Of a DNA stretch of 64,000 nt, positions 32,665 to 44,344 are shown one piece after another (positions within the stretch are counted from its first letter, which is position 1; each line of letters opens with the position of its first letter). The DNA comes from Dasypus novemcinctus (lineage: Eukaryota > Chordata > Mammalia > Cingulata > Dasypodidae). The stretch lies in contig NC_080698.1 of the NCBI RefSeq assembly GCF_030445035.2, positions 3,355,501 through 3,419,500 of the forward strand. Reading direction: 5' to 3'. The position numbers and the translations under genes were made by a program. The notes under the pieces are model-generated. The model worked only from the letters and a program-made list of their open reading frames with translations, did no database searches and was not told the DNA's origin.

Positions 32665-33227
32665 TAAGATTTGGGTGCACCCACAACGAGATACCACTTC
32701 CCACCCACTACAGTGGCCATTCAAAAAATGGAAAATAAGTGTTGGCGAAGATGTGGAGAAATAGGAATTCTTGTACATTGTTGGTAGGAACATAAAATGG
32801 TGCAACTGCTGTGGAAAACAGTCATAAAGTTAAACATAGAACTACCATATGATTTGGCAATCCTGCTTCTACATACATACCCCAAAGAAGTGAAAGCAGG
32901 GACTCAAACAGATAGGCTCATAGAAGCATTAGTCATGATAGCAAAAAGAGAGAAGCAACCCAGTGCCCATCAGTGGAGAGTGGATAAACAAAATATAGTT
33001 CATGCATACCCTGAAACATTGCTCAGCCCTAAAAGGCATGAGACGCTGATACAGGCCACAGCGGGGATGAAACTTGAAGACGCCAGGCTGCATGAACTAA
33101 ACCAAACACGGAAGGACAAATACAGCACGATGCCACTGACATGAAATAATTAGTTATGCTAATTCATAGAGACAGAAAGTAGACTACAGGGTAACAGGGG
33201 CGGGTGAGGGGTGGGGAATGGGGAGTA
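32665..33227 (+). mobile_element. L1 3'UTR/ORF2 tail, left part of a split copy
   Basis: GAGATACCACTTCCCACCCA, AGTGTTGGCGAAGATGTGG, TGGTAGGAACATAAAATGG, TGTGGAAAACAGTCATAAAG, CCAGTGCCCATCAGTGGAG, GTAGACTACAGGGTAACAGG and GGGGAATGGGGAGTA are classic L1 3' sequence. Translation of the first part recalls the end of L1 ORF2 (MRYHL-type region). It resumes at about 33708 after a nested insertion. Confidence 0.8.
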
Positions 33228-33707
33228 TTTGTTAGCTAACTGCTAAGACAAATACCACACAATGGGTTAGCCTAAACAATAGGAATTGATTGACTCATGG
33301 CTTTGAGGCCATGATCAAGAAAAAGTCCAAGATCAAGGCGTCTGTACGGTGATGCTTTTTCCCTGAAGATTGTGGCGTTCTGGAACTGGTGCTGGCTACC
33401 CTTGGGCTCCTGGCTTTTCGGTCACACGGCAGTGCATGGGGCAACGCCGTCTCCTTTCTCTTTCGGTTTCCGTTTACCTTCAGCTTCTGCTCAGCCGTGT
33501 GGCTTTCTCATGCTGTTACTGATTTCTTCTGCTTATATAGGAGTCCACTAATGGGAATTGGGACCCATCCTAGTTTCAGTTTGCCACACCTTAACTAAAT
33601 CGGCACCTTCAGAAGGTCCTGTTTCCAGTGAGTTCATACTCCCAGGAATGGATTAAATGTAAGAACATGCTTTTCTGGGGTATGTAATTCAGACTGGTAC
33701 AGAGTTT
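33228..33707 (+). mobile_element. ~480-bp element nested in L1
   Basis: It interrupts the L1 3'UTR. It begins TTAGCTAACTGCTAAGACAA with CAATGGGTTAGCCTAAACAA and ends CAGGAATGGATTAAATGTAA, then TTTTCTGGGGTATGTAATTC. It is related to the copy at 20875-21250. Its flanks GAGTATTTG and GAGTTTATG may be the decayed target duplication. No coding capacity is evident and the class is not certain (LTR-like or DNA-element-like). Confidence 0.55.
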
Positions 33708-33830
33708 ATGTTTGGGATAACGGGAAGGTTTTGGTAACGGATGGTGGCGATGGTAGTACAGTATTGTGAATGTGTTTAATGCCACTGGATTGTATACTTT
33801 AAAGTAATTAAAATGGAAAACTTAATTTTC
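33708..33830 (+). mobile_element. L1 3'UTR, right part of the split copy
   Basis: GGATGGTGGCGATGGTAGTA, TATTGTGAATGTGTTTAATG and CCACTGGATTGTATACTTTA continue the L1 3'UTR in register with the part ending at 33227. Confidence 0.75.
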
Positions 33831-35857
33831 TCCTGTTGAAGGTCTCCAGGGAAGTACCAAGTCACCCACCCCTTTCCCACTGGATCTCACTGGATCTCAC
33901 TGTTGGTCTGGGAACCCAATCATCTAAAACCAAGAAAAGATGACACAACACTTACCTAAACCCAGGCCAGTAGAGCCACGTCACCTACTTTTTTTCTGGC
34001 AACCAAGGAGAAGAAATTTTATAGTGCAAGGGCCTGACAGACTGAAGAGAAAAGACCTCAAATGCAGTGTTCAGCCTGCACTCAGATACCCTGAGCTTGG
34101 GATCCACCAGTGAGACCAGGTTATAACAATCTTTCCAGAACTTTCTCCACTTCAAGTTATCCTTTTTCAAATTTTGGTCCCTGCCATTGCTTTTCTGTAG
34201 GAATAATTCAGCATAATAGGACAATTAACGCTCCTCAGTTACTCTCTTTGAGATTGCCATCTGTTTCCTTCTGACCTGGGTGATCCTTCCCAATCCAAGG
34301 GGAAGGTGGGAGTGTTACTTGCTGAGCAGCTGGAACCAGCAGCTTGGCTGCGCTCAGGCAGCCATCTGTCTCTGCCCCTTACGTCTCAATCTAGGCTGGT
34401 TTTTCCCACCTTGTAAGACGCCTGGACAAGTGGAGAACGCCCCGCCCCACCTCATTTCAGCACTGCCGTCGAGGACAGCTCCCCGCGGCGGCTTCTCCCC
34501 CGCCTTAGCCAGGTACTGGGGAACTGATCCCTCCCCGCTGGCCTCAGCCCTTAGGAGAGGGGAGTAGGGGAAAGCGGAGGAACTTTCTACAGAGTTCCTC
34601 CAAGGTCTCGGCAGGATCGAGCCCCGTGTCCCGCAGACTAGCTAACGCCAGCCATTAGCTCGTCTCCCTCACCCGTCCCTTCTGCTTCCTGGGATCCCCC
34701 CAGGTGAGCCTCCTCACCTGAGCCCTTGTCTCAGGTCTGGTCTTGGAACCTGAGTCAGGATCAGAAGGCTTCCGCCTTCTCAGTGTAGCATGTGGCACGG
34801 TCAACTTCTGAGGGGAAGGGAGAAAGGGCTGGGGTCTGACATAGCAGCGGAGTCACCCCAGGGCGGTCGACAGCGCCAGTGGGGGGCCACGGAGGGGTCG
34901 GCAGAGACCTGGTTCATCCCCTTGAGGGGAGTCCACCCGTCGGAGTCCCCTGGCTCTGGCCACGTGACCAGCAGTGGCTGTGGGCATGGTAAGATGTGTG
35001 ACAAGAGGGACCGGTGCTCTTGAAGGCGGGTCAGGCCACCAGGCGTCCTTCTTGGACCCAGCCCGGCCAGCCCACAACCTCGCCACCCCTGCGCATGCTT
35101 CACGGTGCCTTCTTCACTCCCTGCTTCCCCCTGGAGCTCGTCCCGCAGGCCTTTGACTCGCGCCGGCCTCCCACCCTCTGCCGGCCTGCTGCTGGCCCCC
35201 AGCCGGCCACTTCCTGCGGCCTAGAGCCCTTCCTGCTGGGCCCCCAGCCACCCCCCACCCCAGGCCTGATCTGGCAGATCGAGGCCAGGCCAAGGACTGG
35301 ACAGAGTGCTGGACTCTTCTTTTAACAGACTCAAACTCCAGCCTCTCTCTAGAGACTTTATACAAAAGAGTGTGTGTGGCTGCCTAAAAGCCCATGGCCG
35401 AGAGCAGGCTGCGACACAGGAAGCAGAGTGGTGCTGGAGAAGCAGCTCCCAGGCTGCGGGGCAAACAGGTAATGTATTCTGAATCATCAGCCTGAATAAT
35501 TTCATCTCGTGTAAAGACTGCCTCCAACTTGGAAGGCGCACACAGCCAGGGCAGCTGGGAGAAGCCAACAGGCTGGCTCTCTCCACTGGGAGGCTGGGGA
35601 GGGAGCTTTGTTTGAGAAGGGTGGGCCGTGGGCAGCGTCCCCACGCAGGACACAGATCTGCGCCACACACCTGCCTCCTCGCCGACTCGGGGCTGCTCAT
35701 CCCGGCCTGCAGTGGTGCAAATGTGCCTGCTGTTGTCATCCAGGAAGCTAACTTTGGGCTCCAAGATGGTAAGAGAGAGCATCATCAAAAAGGGATACGA
35801 CTTACATCCACAGATAAATCATGCTCCATTTCCCTCCAGCGCCCTCCCTTAGGCGAT
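33831..35857. other. No gene seen
   Basis: Mixed unique-looking DNA. 34400-35300 is GC-rich with frames on both strands and no recognisable domain. Confidence 0.35.
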
Positions 35858-36055
35858 TAAAAGTTGGCGGATGCAATCCTATTGTTGAATGAATATCGGC
35901 GCCCGTATCTTGGGTCTCTTCAATGTTTCAGGGCTACAGACGATCAATATGGACTGCCTGAAAAATCATTTTGTTTGTCTTTTATAAAACCACGTTGCAA
36001 TTACATTAGGAATTAATGTCAAATGAACTGGAAATCAATTCTTGAGTGCTTCCTC
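35858..36055. promoter_or_regulatory. Candidate conserved non-coding element
   Basis: About 200 bp of unique, non-repeat, AT-rich but non-simple sequence is packed with homeodomain-like cores (GCAATTACATTAGG, GGAATTAATGTC, GATTAAAAG, TGAATATC). It contains no open frame. The composition is like deeply conserved enhancers. It lies about 18 kb upstream of the CCK promoter. Conservation itself cannot be tested here. Confidence 0.3.
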
Positions 36056-36059
36056 ATCT

Positions 36060-36238
36060 CAGGGAAGTGCACTGAAATCAATAAAGATGAGGTGGCTGCT
36101 CTGTGCTCGCTTGTCCCCATCAGCAAATCCTCGAGGCAGGGGCCATGCCAGATTTTTCTTTGTGTTCCTGCTACCTAGCCCAGGGTAAGGGCCAAACACC
36201 TGTTTCTCGAAGAGAGAAATGAATGAACCAGTTATTGC
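36060..36238 (+). mobile_element. L2 LINE 3' fragment
   Basis: GAGGCAGGGGCCATGCCAG, TCCTGCTACCTAGCCCAGGG and GAAATGAATGAACC match the L2 3'-end order, in diverged form. Confidence 0.55.
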
Positions 36239-36669
36239 TGTTGGATATTCACATCGTTTCTCTATTTTTCTTAAAAGAGATGAGAGCCTAAAACCTTCAT
36301 GAATAGATTTTTTTCCCCTTTGGATGCATTATTCTCTTAAAGTGTAATTCCAAGAAATAGAATACTGGATGAAAGAACACCAACATCTCTATTACCCTAG
36401 TTGTATAGTTCATGTTGTCTGTTAAAGTGACTTTTAAAATCAATTTATAATCTTAGCATCACTAATATGGGACAACCAGATTTTATGTGCCTCCTGCTGT
36501 GATGCAATTTGAAGTACACAGTGTTATCTATGGCATAACTTTGCCTCCAAATTTAGCCTGAATCTAAGGAAATCTTAGAAATAACTTTTGGTTTCCAGAA
36601 GATGAGACATTCTACATGACAACTGGTCAAGCCTTTTCAATAGGCCAGTATCATGAAAGAACACAAAGC

Positions 36670-37090
36670 TATTCTAGATTAAGAGAGATTTAAAAGACAT
36701 AACAATAAGTGCAATGTGTGGACCTTGGTTGGAACCTGGTTCAGAAAATTAACTAAAAAGGCATTTGGGGGACAGTTGGAGAAATATGAATATGGAATGG
36801 ATATTAGATAACATAGTGAAGAATTTCTATAATTTTGTTCATTGTGACAAAGGTATTTTGGCTACGTAGGAAAATGTCCTTATATTTTAGAGATACGTAT
36901 CAAAAAAATTAAGGATGAAATGCCATGTTTCTATGATTTTCCTTAAAATAGTTGAGCAAAAAATTTTTTGAGAAAAATATGGCAAAATGTTAACAAATGC
37001 TAAATCTAGATGACGGGTATATGGAGGTTTATTATCGTATTCTCTCTTATTTTGGGATGTTTGACATTTTCCTTATTTTCAACATGTGGT
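36670..37090 (+). mobile_element. Old L1M-type 3' end
   Basis: GCAATGTGTGGACCTTGGTT, GGACAGTTGGAGAAATATGA, ATTTTAGAGATACGTATC, CAAAATGTTAACAAATGC, ATGACGGGTATATGGAGG and TGTTTGACATTTTCC follow the terminal sequence of ancient L1 elements. Confidence 0.55.
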
Positions 37091-37479
37091 TTCCCTTTTT
37101 GTGATGGAAGGTGGCTTCTCCAGCTCTTACATCACATCTGCACCCCTGAAGCCCAGGAAGTGCATCCATCCCTTTCAGGGCGACTCGTATTCTGCCCCCG
37201 TCACATTAGCTAATGTTCAGCCATGCGACTGCAGGTAATGCCAGGTGGGAGCCCCGTGACCAACGAAATCTGGGTGTTCTCTTACAAGAGGAAGAAGAGG
37301 AGGTGGGGTACGGGTGGGCATCAGTGCTGCTACAGCCCACCTCCCAGGCCACCCAGACCTCCGTGGGCAGCCTTCTCCCCACCCATGGAGCACACACCCC
37401 GTCGCCAGGTCCCGGTGCAGAACTGCAGCAGCTCGCCTTGGAGTCTGGTAGCCCCTCAAGCCTAACGTACCCAAAACTC

Positions 37480-37790
37480 AATTCTTGACTCCAGCCCCCT
37501 TAACCCTAGACCCTCCTTCAGTCTCCTCGTCTCAGCGGCAGCCTGTCCTGGTTGTCAAAAACCTTGGGGTCATCGTTCCCTCTCCCCTTTCCTCATATGC
37601 TGCATCCAGTCTCCCGGCAAGTCCTTGTATTGTGCTCTAGATACATGACCACTTGCCAGTTCCTGCTACTCCCTGATACAAGACAAAATTATGCCTCACC
37701 TGGATTAGGTCACAGTACCCAAGGATGTCCTCTAAAACCTTGTCAGACCATGCCATCCTCCTGCTCAAACCCTGAGGCGTCGGCCTGGCT
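37480..37790 (+). mobile_element. L2 LINE, 3' coding part
   Basis: AACCTTGGGGTCATCGTTCC, TGCATCCAGTCTCCCGGCAA, GTCACAGTACCCAAGGATG, GACCATGCCATCCTCCTGC and TCAAACCCTGAGGCGTC follow the L2 ORF2 C-terminal/3'UTR order. The frame is broken. Confidence 0.65.
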
Positions 37791-38039
37791 AGGAACTCCC
37801 CTTTCTGCATCATTGGGTGGGCAACGAGAGTCATCGCGCACAGCCTTGGAAGGTGGCAGTGAAGGACAGCCACGCTCCTCTCCACCGGGACACTGCCATG
37901 GCTCACACGCATCGTCACGGACCTGCTGGCGCACTGTCGGCACAGGGCCGCGGCGGGGCCCTCCTGTCCTCTATCTCCCCCGGGTCTCCTTCAGGTCCTC
38001 TGGCTCCAGATGTAGCATTTTAAAGCACAGAGGGCAAAG

Positions 38040-38475
38040 GGCTCATCTAATACACACCTTAGAACAATTGTCTGAGTGTATGGAAAATGAAAACAGAGTC
38101 CCTGCCTCATTCTCTACACCCAAAAAATCCCAGATGACTCAGAAATTTAAATGTAAAAATGGATTCGTAAAAATATTTATTCATACACTTTATAGAGAAA
38201 TACCCTTCTTATGCAGAACCCAAAATATTGACTCTATAAAAAAATCACTATATTTGATTCCATAAAAACGAAAACTTTGGTACAACCAAATAAAATCATA
38301 AACTCAAGTGAAAATTGAGTAATTGAATTCCAGTGATGGTGGAGAAAAAAGTCAGCAAATCTTCTCTCCAAAATATTGACTGTAAAACCGGACAAAATTG
38401 TGAAACGAAATAAAACAAAACAAAACAATCATTTCAGGACTCTGGAATCGACTGATGGTAAAAAAAATCAAATAC
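38040..38475 (+). mobile_element. L1/HAL1 fragments flanking a SINE
   Basis: CACTATATTTGATTCCATAA and AAACTTTGGTACAACCAAA resemble the end of L1 ORF2. AACCGGACAAAATTGTGAAA and CAGGACTCTGGAATCGACTG resemble HAL1. HAL1-like sequence resumes at about 38913-39010. Subfamily uncertain. Confidence 0.5.
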
Positions 38476-38481
38476 CAATTG

Positions 38482-38906
38482 GGGAAGCAGATGTGGCTCA
38501 ACTGGTAGAGCATCCGCCTACCATATAGGAGGTCCAGGGTTCAGTACCCAGGGCCTCCTGACCCATGTGGTGAGCTGGCTCATGCGCAGTGCTGCCATGC
38601 TCAAGGCATGCCTCCCGCGCAGGGTGCCTCCCACGTAGGGGTGCCCCACGCACAAGGAGAGCATCCCGCAAGGAGAGCTCCCCCATGCAACAAAAGTGCA
38701 GCCTGCGCAGGAGTGGTGCCACACACACACAGACCTGACACAGCAAGATGACGCAACAAAAAGAGTCACAGATTCCTGGTGCCACTGAGAATGCCAGTGG
38801 ACAAAAAGAACACACAGCAAATGGACACAGTAAGCAGACAATGGGTGGGGGACAGGGTGGAAAAGAAATAAAAAATATATATATAAATCTTTAAAATAAA
38901 AAAAAA
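38482..38906 (+). mobile_element. DAS-type tRNA SINE, full length, plus orientation
   Basis: Head GGGAAGCAGATGTGGCTCAA, then CTGGTAGAGC (A box TGGCTCAACTGG), B box GGTTCAGTACC, full body and A-rich tail. The short target duplication CAATTG is at 38476-38481 and 38907-38912. Confidence 0.92.
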
Positions 38907-39039
38907 CAATTGAAGGTCATTTATTTGCTAAAAACTGCTGAACTCCAGGTAAGAACAGCAGGAGTCCATTTCCCTTAAAATGGAATTTTACGCAGTAGTC
39001 AGGAAAGGCAGGGGAAGGCTCTGTGTCACGCGGCCATGG

Positions 39040-40080
39040 TCATGCTGGAAGTTCTTGTTCATTCTAAAAAATTTAAACCCACAAATCATACACGAATAAA
39101 TTCTCATTGCAAAACAGTAAAGCCATGCCAATAAAAGAAAATTTCACATTAGTTCTCATCCCCAATCTCTTCTCTCTCCTTTGGCATTTCTGCAGCTATG
39201 TAGGCACATACAATTTAGTTTTATGTTTGTTTTTATGTTTATTAATAAATAAATAGTATCATACGCTACTTTTTTTTTTTTAAGATTTATTATTTTTTAT
39301 TTATTTCTCCCCCCCCCCAGTTGTCTGCTCTCTCTGTCCATTTGCTGCATGTTCTTCTTTGTCTGCTTCTGTTGTTTTCAGTGGCACGGGAATCTGTGTT
39401 TTCTTTTTGTTGTGTCTTCTTGTTGTGTCAGCTCTCCGTGTGTGCAGCGCCATTCCTGGGCAGGCTGCACTTACTGTCGCACTGGGTGGCTCTCCTTACA
39501 GGGCGCACTCCTTGTGCGTGGGGCTCCCCTACGCAGGGGACACCCCTGCGTGGCGCGGCACTCCTTGCGCACAGTCAGCACTGCGTGTGAGCCAGCTCCA
39601 CACGGGTCAAGGAGGCCCGGGGTTTGAACCGCGGACCTCCCATGTGGTAGACGGACGCCCTAACCACTGGGCCAAAGTCCGTTTCCCCCTAACACTGTTT
39701 TTTAATGTGTTTTTTAACTCCAGTTAATGTGTTCTCAGAGAACTTCCCATGTTAATAAACATCTGAAGTTTTCTCATCTTTATTTAGTGCTGAACAGCAT
39801 TCCGCCTTGCGACGTGTCATATCCCTAAGGATGGACGTCTGGCCTCTGTGCAGGTGTGTGACTAGCTCTCCCACACTTGGAATGTCAAAGTGCGTGCGGG
39901 TCTTCAATTTTAAAGGTACAGCCCAGTGTCCTCCCAAAGTCCCCTGTCCCTGCCTCCTTGCCAACATTACATATCAGTAATATTAAACATTGTTGCCAAT
40001 TGGTTGGACAAAAAAATCCTTTAAAAACTTTTCTTTCACTTCCTGTGAATCTGTAATTATTTTAAAGTAAAAAGTTAAAA
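39040..40080 (-). mobile_element. Old L1M-type 3' fragment split by a SINE
   Basis: AATAAATAGTATCATACG before the SINE and TTAATAAACATCTGAAG, TTAGTGCTGAACAGCATTCC, TCCCTAAGGATGGACGTC and CCCTGCCTCCTTGCCAACAT after it resemble the complement of ancient L1 3'UTRs. The limits are rough. Confidence 0.4.
39270..39687 (-). mobile_element. DAS-type tRNA SINE, full length
   Basis: Head at 39687 (GGAAACGGACTTTGGCCCAG on minus, with one extra T in the A box also seen in the 56.1 kb copy), intact body, and a T12 complement of the A-tail at 39270. The shared extra base groups these two copies. Confidence 0.9.
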
Positions 40081-40099
40081 ACTATAGACAAGAAAAAAG

Positions 40100-40949
40100 A
40101 TTTTCTTTTATGTTTCTTGCTGCATCCACAGCAGGGCTGGCCTTTCTTCTCCATTACGTGACGTCGTTTTCATACCTGGAGAGGTGTTTGGGGCCTGAGG
40201 CCTGGGAAGGGGCTTCCTGCTCGGCGGCTGCTGTCCCCACCCCACTCTGTGCGCCCCGCCGCCTGATTTCTGGGCCGAAGCCTGGCATCTATGAGTTTCG
40301 CAGAGATCTGGAAAATCGGGACGCCCAAGGCAGCCCTGGAAACGTGTGCGGCGCTTCCCTTGCCCCTGGCCCCTGGCAAGGCCCCGCTCCAGCCCAGGGG
40401 TCCCCCTGTCACCCCGCCTCGCTGGCGCCCCTCCCCGCCGCCTCCCCGCCCGCGTCCCCCCCCCAGCCCAGGGCCCAGCCGTGACGCCCGTCAGGCGAGC
40501 CTCACGCCTCCCCGGCCTGTGGCCACTGCGCCTCAGTTTCCCCTTTTCTCAGTCAGGGAGGATCCTTTCTCACTATGGTGGGGCCCAAGTGGAGAGACAC
40601 GGTGAGGATGCCCCTTGTGCCCCCTGGGGCCCGTTCCCCCGCAGCGTCCTCGCTTTCCCTCCAAGGACCCCCCACCCCCCCACCCCCTCCAGCCGCGGCC
40701 CGCCCACGCTCACGGCTGGCGGAGCTCCCAGGAGCCCGGGGCACTGCCTGCTGCCACCGCGGCCTTGGCCAGCTCGAGCCCTCGGCCGCGGGTCACCCCC
40801 TCACCCCTGTTCGTGCAGCCCTGTCCGGGCGGTGGGAGCAGAGCCCCGCCTCCTCCTGACCGGGTGGCTTCCTCGGCCTGACCCCTGTTTTGGCGCCGTC
40901 CCGTCCTTGCTCAGGCCTCCGAGCTGGACCCTCCCTGCTCCCTCCTGGC
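40100..40949. other. GC-rich intergenic DNA, no gene seen
   Basis: Pro-rich frames on the plus strand (40291-41122) and opposing frames on minus have no recognisable domain. Confidence 0.4.
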
Positions 40950-41008
40950 GTGGCCTCCCCTCGCCGTGGCCTCCCCCCGCCGTGGCCTCCCCTCGCCGTG
41001 GCCTCCAG
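40950..41008. repeat. 16-bp tandem repeat, about 3.6 copies
   Basis: GTGGCCTCCCCTCGCC and its one-base variant repeat four times, the last copy truncated. Confidence 0.85.
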
Positions 41009-41109
41009 GGTCACGCTCTCCAAGCCTGTCCAGCCCGGGCTGGGCCTCCGGGCGAGGCTCCTGCACCACACCCTGGGCTGCCTCGCCCAGGCAGGCCCGA
41101 ATCCCGTTC

Positions 41110-41335
41110 CTGGACTCCATAGACGGAAGCTGGACGGAGAGGAGGCCAGGAAGCAGGAGGCCGAGATCAAGGGAACCCGGAGAGCGGGGGACCCACCGCC
41201 TGCCGCGGACGGGGGAGCCCAGCGGGCCGCAGCCCGCCTCCGGGGAGAAGGCGTTGCCTGATGATGCCGTGATTTGGACATTTTCACAGCCTCGAAACTG
41301 TAGGCGAATGAATCCTGTTGTTTAAACCCGGGGCA
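41110..41335 (+). mobile_element. Possible LTR-like repeat end
   Basis: CCTGATGATGCCGTGATTTG, GACATTTTCACAGCCTCG and AAACTGTAGGCGAATG followed by CCTGTTGTTTAAA resemble the 3' end of MaLR-type or related repeats (AACTGTGAG...TGTTGTTTAAGCC). Its 5' part is not recognised. Confidence 0.4.
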
Positions 41336-41525
41336 GAATCCCTGGCCTGGGTGCACGTTCTCCTGAGCACTGGGTGACGAGCCGGTGGCAATGGCAGTGC
41401 CGCTCGTGGGAGCTGCTCCAGCCAACCCCGACGTCACGGAGGAGCAGCTTCAAGCCAGCAGCCGCAGCCTGGACCACAGCCACCCACAGACCTGCGGCAG
41501 CAGCACCCACCAAGCCCAGCTGCGC

Positions 41526-41960
41526 TAAGAGCAGCCACCTCAGCCTGCAGCAGGTCACCCGCCACCCCTGCCGGCTGCAGGGTCACCCGCCACTCCATCT
41601 GCAGCAGGGTCACCCACCAAGCCCAGCTGCAGCTAAGAGCAGCCACCTCAGCCTGCAGCAGGTCACCCGCCACCCCTGCCGGCTGCAGGGTCACCCGCCA
41701 CTCCATCTGCAGCAGGGTCACCCACCAAGCCCAGCTGCAGCTAAGAGCAGCCACCTCAGCCTGCAGCAGGTCACCCGCCACCCCTGCCGGCTGCAGGGTC
41801 ACCCGCCACTCCATCTGCAGCAGGGTCACCCACCAAGCCCAGCTGCAGCTAAGAGCAGCCACCTCAGCCTGCAGCAGGGTCACCCAGCCACCCCTGCCGG
41901 CCACGGGGTCACCTGCCACCCCCGCTGCAGCAGGGTCACCCACCAAGCCCAGCCAGGATG
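41526..41960. repeat. 108-bp tandem repeat, about 4 copies
   Basis: TAAGAGCAGCCACCTCAGCC recurs at 41526, 41634, 41742 and 41850, an exact 108-bp period. The first three periods are almost identical and the last is diverged. Each unit also contains sub-repeats around CTGCAGCAGGGTCACCC. Since 108 is divisible by three, the frame 41374-41961 shows a 36-residue repeat. No gene evidence supports it. Confidence 0.95.
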
Positions 41961-42129
41961 AGCCAAGCCCAGCTGAGCACAGGCACACGGTGATAACCCA
42001 CGAACATTTTTAGCCCTTGAGTTCCAAGGTGGCTTGTTTTGCTGCGACATCTAAGGGGTACAGAGACTAACACCTCTCTCAGAAATAGACAAATAAGAAG
42101 GAAGGCTTTAAGGGTTGAACAGCGCCGTG

Positions 42130-43000
42130 ATGGAGCTTGTCTCGCAGCTATTTAAAGAACTCTGTACCCAACAGCCGAGAAGACACATTCTTTCTAAACA
42201 AATGTGGAACATTCACACAAAAAATAAACATGTCAGGCCTGAAAAGCAAATTTCAACTCATTCTAAAAAGTAACAACTCCACAGACAAATTTAGTAACCA
42301 GCAAATGACAGCAAAAAAGAAACACTAACTCTAAAATCCCCACAAAATAATTAATTTGAATGGAATAGAAATAATCCTCCAAATTACTTGAGTTATAGAT
42401 TAAAAACATAAAACTGAATGTATAGATTAATTAGAAATGAATAACAAGAGGTACTACATATAAAAATCTGTGCAATGCAGCCAAAACCATACTGAAAAAT
42501 TATGGACTTAATGCAAGTCCTAGAAAATAAGACATTTTAAGAATAAATGAACTGAACTTTCAACCCAGGAATCTAAGAGAAGAACATAAAAGAAATTCCC
42601 CAAAGTAAGTAAATGATAAATATAAAAGCAAAAACCAAGGAAACATAACCATAGAACCTATATGAGGTTTTTATGAGTTTTTTTTTTCCCCCAGAGGTGG
42701 GACACCGATAAAATTGACAAATGTGACATAACTTCAATCAAGATAAAATGAGAGAAGACACTAATAAACAATAGTAGACGTGAAAAAAGTCACTTTAAAT
42801 TCAAATACAGTACAGTTTAGAAATATTGAAGAGATATGATATAAAAATTTATAATAATGAATTTGAAAGTCAAAGGACAAAACATGATTTTCTAGGAATC
42901 AAATGACCAAAGTTGACAAAAGCTGTAGAAAATTTAAAGAAACCAATAAACATAGAGGAAATTAGAAGTTGGAAAGATGGCCTAAGATGGACACCAAAAT
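42130..43000 (+). mobile_element. Degenerate L1-like ORF2 remnant
   Basis: The A-rich plus strand contains phrases recalling L1 ORF2 (AGAGAAGAACATAAAAGAAA next to TTCCCCAAAG; GGACACCGATAAAATTGAC; GGAATCAAATGACC). All frames are broken by many stops. The family is inferred from composition and word order only. Confidence 0.4.
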
Positions 43001-43171
43001 ATCAGTGGACAGTCAATTCTCCTGGAAAATCCTCTTAGACCGTCAAGGAACTGAAAATTCCCATATGGCTGAACATGGAAAAATACGGAAAACTTTCCAA
43101 TATTTTCTGCAAGGCTGATGCCAAAGTCAGGAAAAGTAAGAAAGTAATAAGGAAAAGAAAGAGACTCAGAA

Positions 43172-43234
43172 ATTGAGATAGAATGAGAGAGAGAGAGGGA
43201 GGAAGAGGGAGAGAGGAAGAAGGAAAGAAAGAAA
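43172..43234. repeat. GA-rich simple repeat
   Basis: A run of GAGA, GGAA and AAGG words on the plus strand. Confidence 0.85.
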
Positions 43235-43804
43235 ACTGTGGACCTAGTGCACTTATAAGGACGAAAACTCTGAAACAGCAAAAGGCAAATTAAATCCAGC
43301 AACGTATTAAAAATAAGATTTACACCAGCTATGCAGACATAGCTGATATTTCCATAATTAAGGAAGTTTTTAATGTAAATCACTTTATTAACACATTAAA
43401 GAGGAAAACCAGATGAACATTTCCAAAGATGATGGAGAAAAGAGTTGATCACATTCAGTGCTCATGCCTGAAAGGCAAGTTAACAGCTCCTGTGGCCTGC
43501 GCTCCTCTCCTGCTTGGGGCCACGGGCTGCTGAGTGCCGCTGGGCGGTGGGTCCCGGCTCTCTGCCAGGGGCGCTGCCTCTCCCACGTGGTGGACACGTA
43601 TCAGCTAGCCCGCCTCGTGGCCTGTGGTCCGCTCTCGCCCACCGCTTGAAGCCCTTTCTGAGTGGTTCCAGCCTTGGGCAGGAGTCCTCCTCAGCTTCTG
43701 GTGAGGCCGTATTTTATGCATTATTGCAATTTTTTGACCGTTCTAGTTTAAGTTTGCAAAAGAAGAGGAATTGCGAAGAATGGGCTGGAAGGGTGTTTTT
43801 CAAC

Positions 43805-43895
43805 ATTTAGGGTAAACGAGAATCATCTGGGTGTCTTCTCAAACTTCAGCGCTCTGGGTCCTGCTGACTCCCCAGGGAGCCGACATTAAAACGGG
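43805..43895 (-). mobile_element. hAT (MER5/MER20-like) fragment
   Basis: GAGAATCATCTGGGTGTCTT, GCTCTGGGTCCTGCTGAC and ACTCCCCAGGGAGCCGAC follow a common hAT MITE order. Tentative. Confidence 0.4.
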
Positions 43896-44344
43896 CTGAC
43901 CGCAGACTGGGTAGAAGGCCACAGGCAGGTGGCCTGGCCTCAGCCTCCCCATGAGGTTAGGGACACAGCAGGGCACCCGCACGGCCAGAGGCCTTTGGGG
44001 GCTGCTTGCAGCGCTGTCCCTGAGGAGGAGAAAGGGGCTCTCCTTTGGGGCTTTGTCGGCAGGGTCTGAAGGGGTTGCCCCACTTAGCACTCCCTTATGG
44101 GCTGTGGGGTGAAGTGCAAGGAACAGGAGGGGATGGAGAGGCAAGAGAAGGGGAAGAGCTGAGCGTGACAATGACAGCTCTTCACTGTAGACATTTTGGA
44201 AAATATAGAAAAGCTTAAAGAAGGAAAAAACAGGCATAACCCTACCACCCAAAAGTGATTACTCTGAATTTTTTGTCTATTTGCTTACCTTTAAAAATGA
44301 ATAAATATACAAGATGTCTTTTAAAAGACTGATCTCCTTGACTG

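Noticed and set aside
41374..41988. 36-residue repeat protein in the 108-bp array
   Set aside because: The period is divisible by three and stop-free on both strands. No start context, domain or gene structure supports expression.
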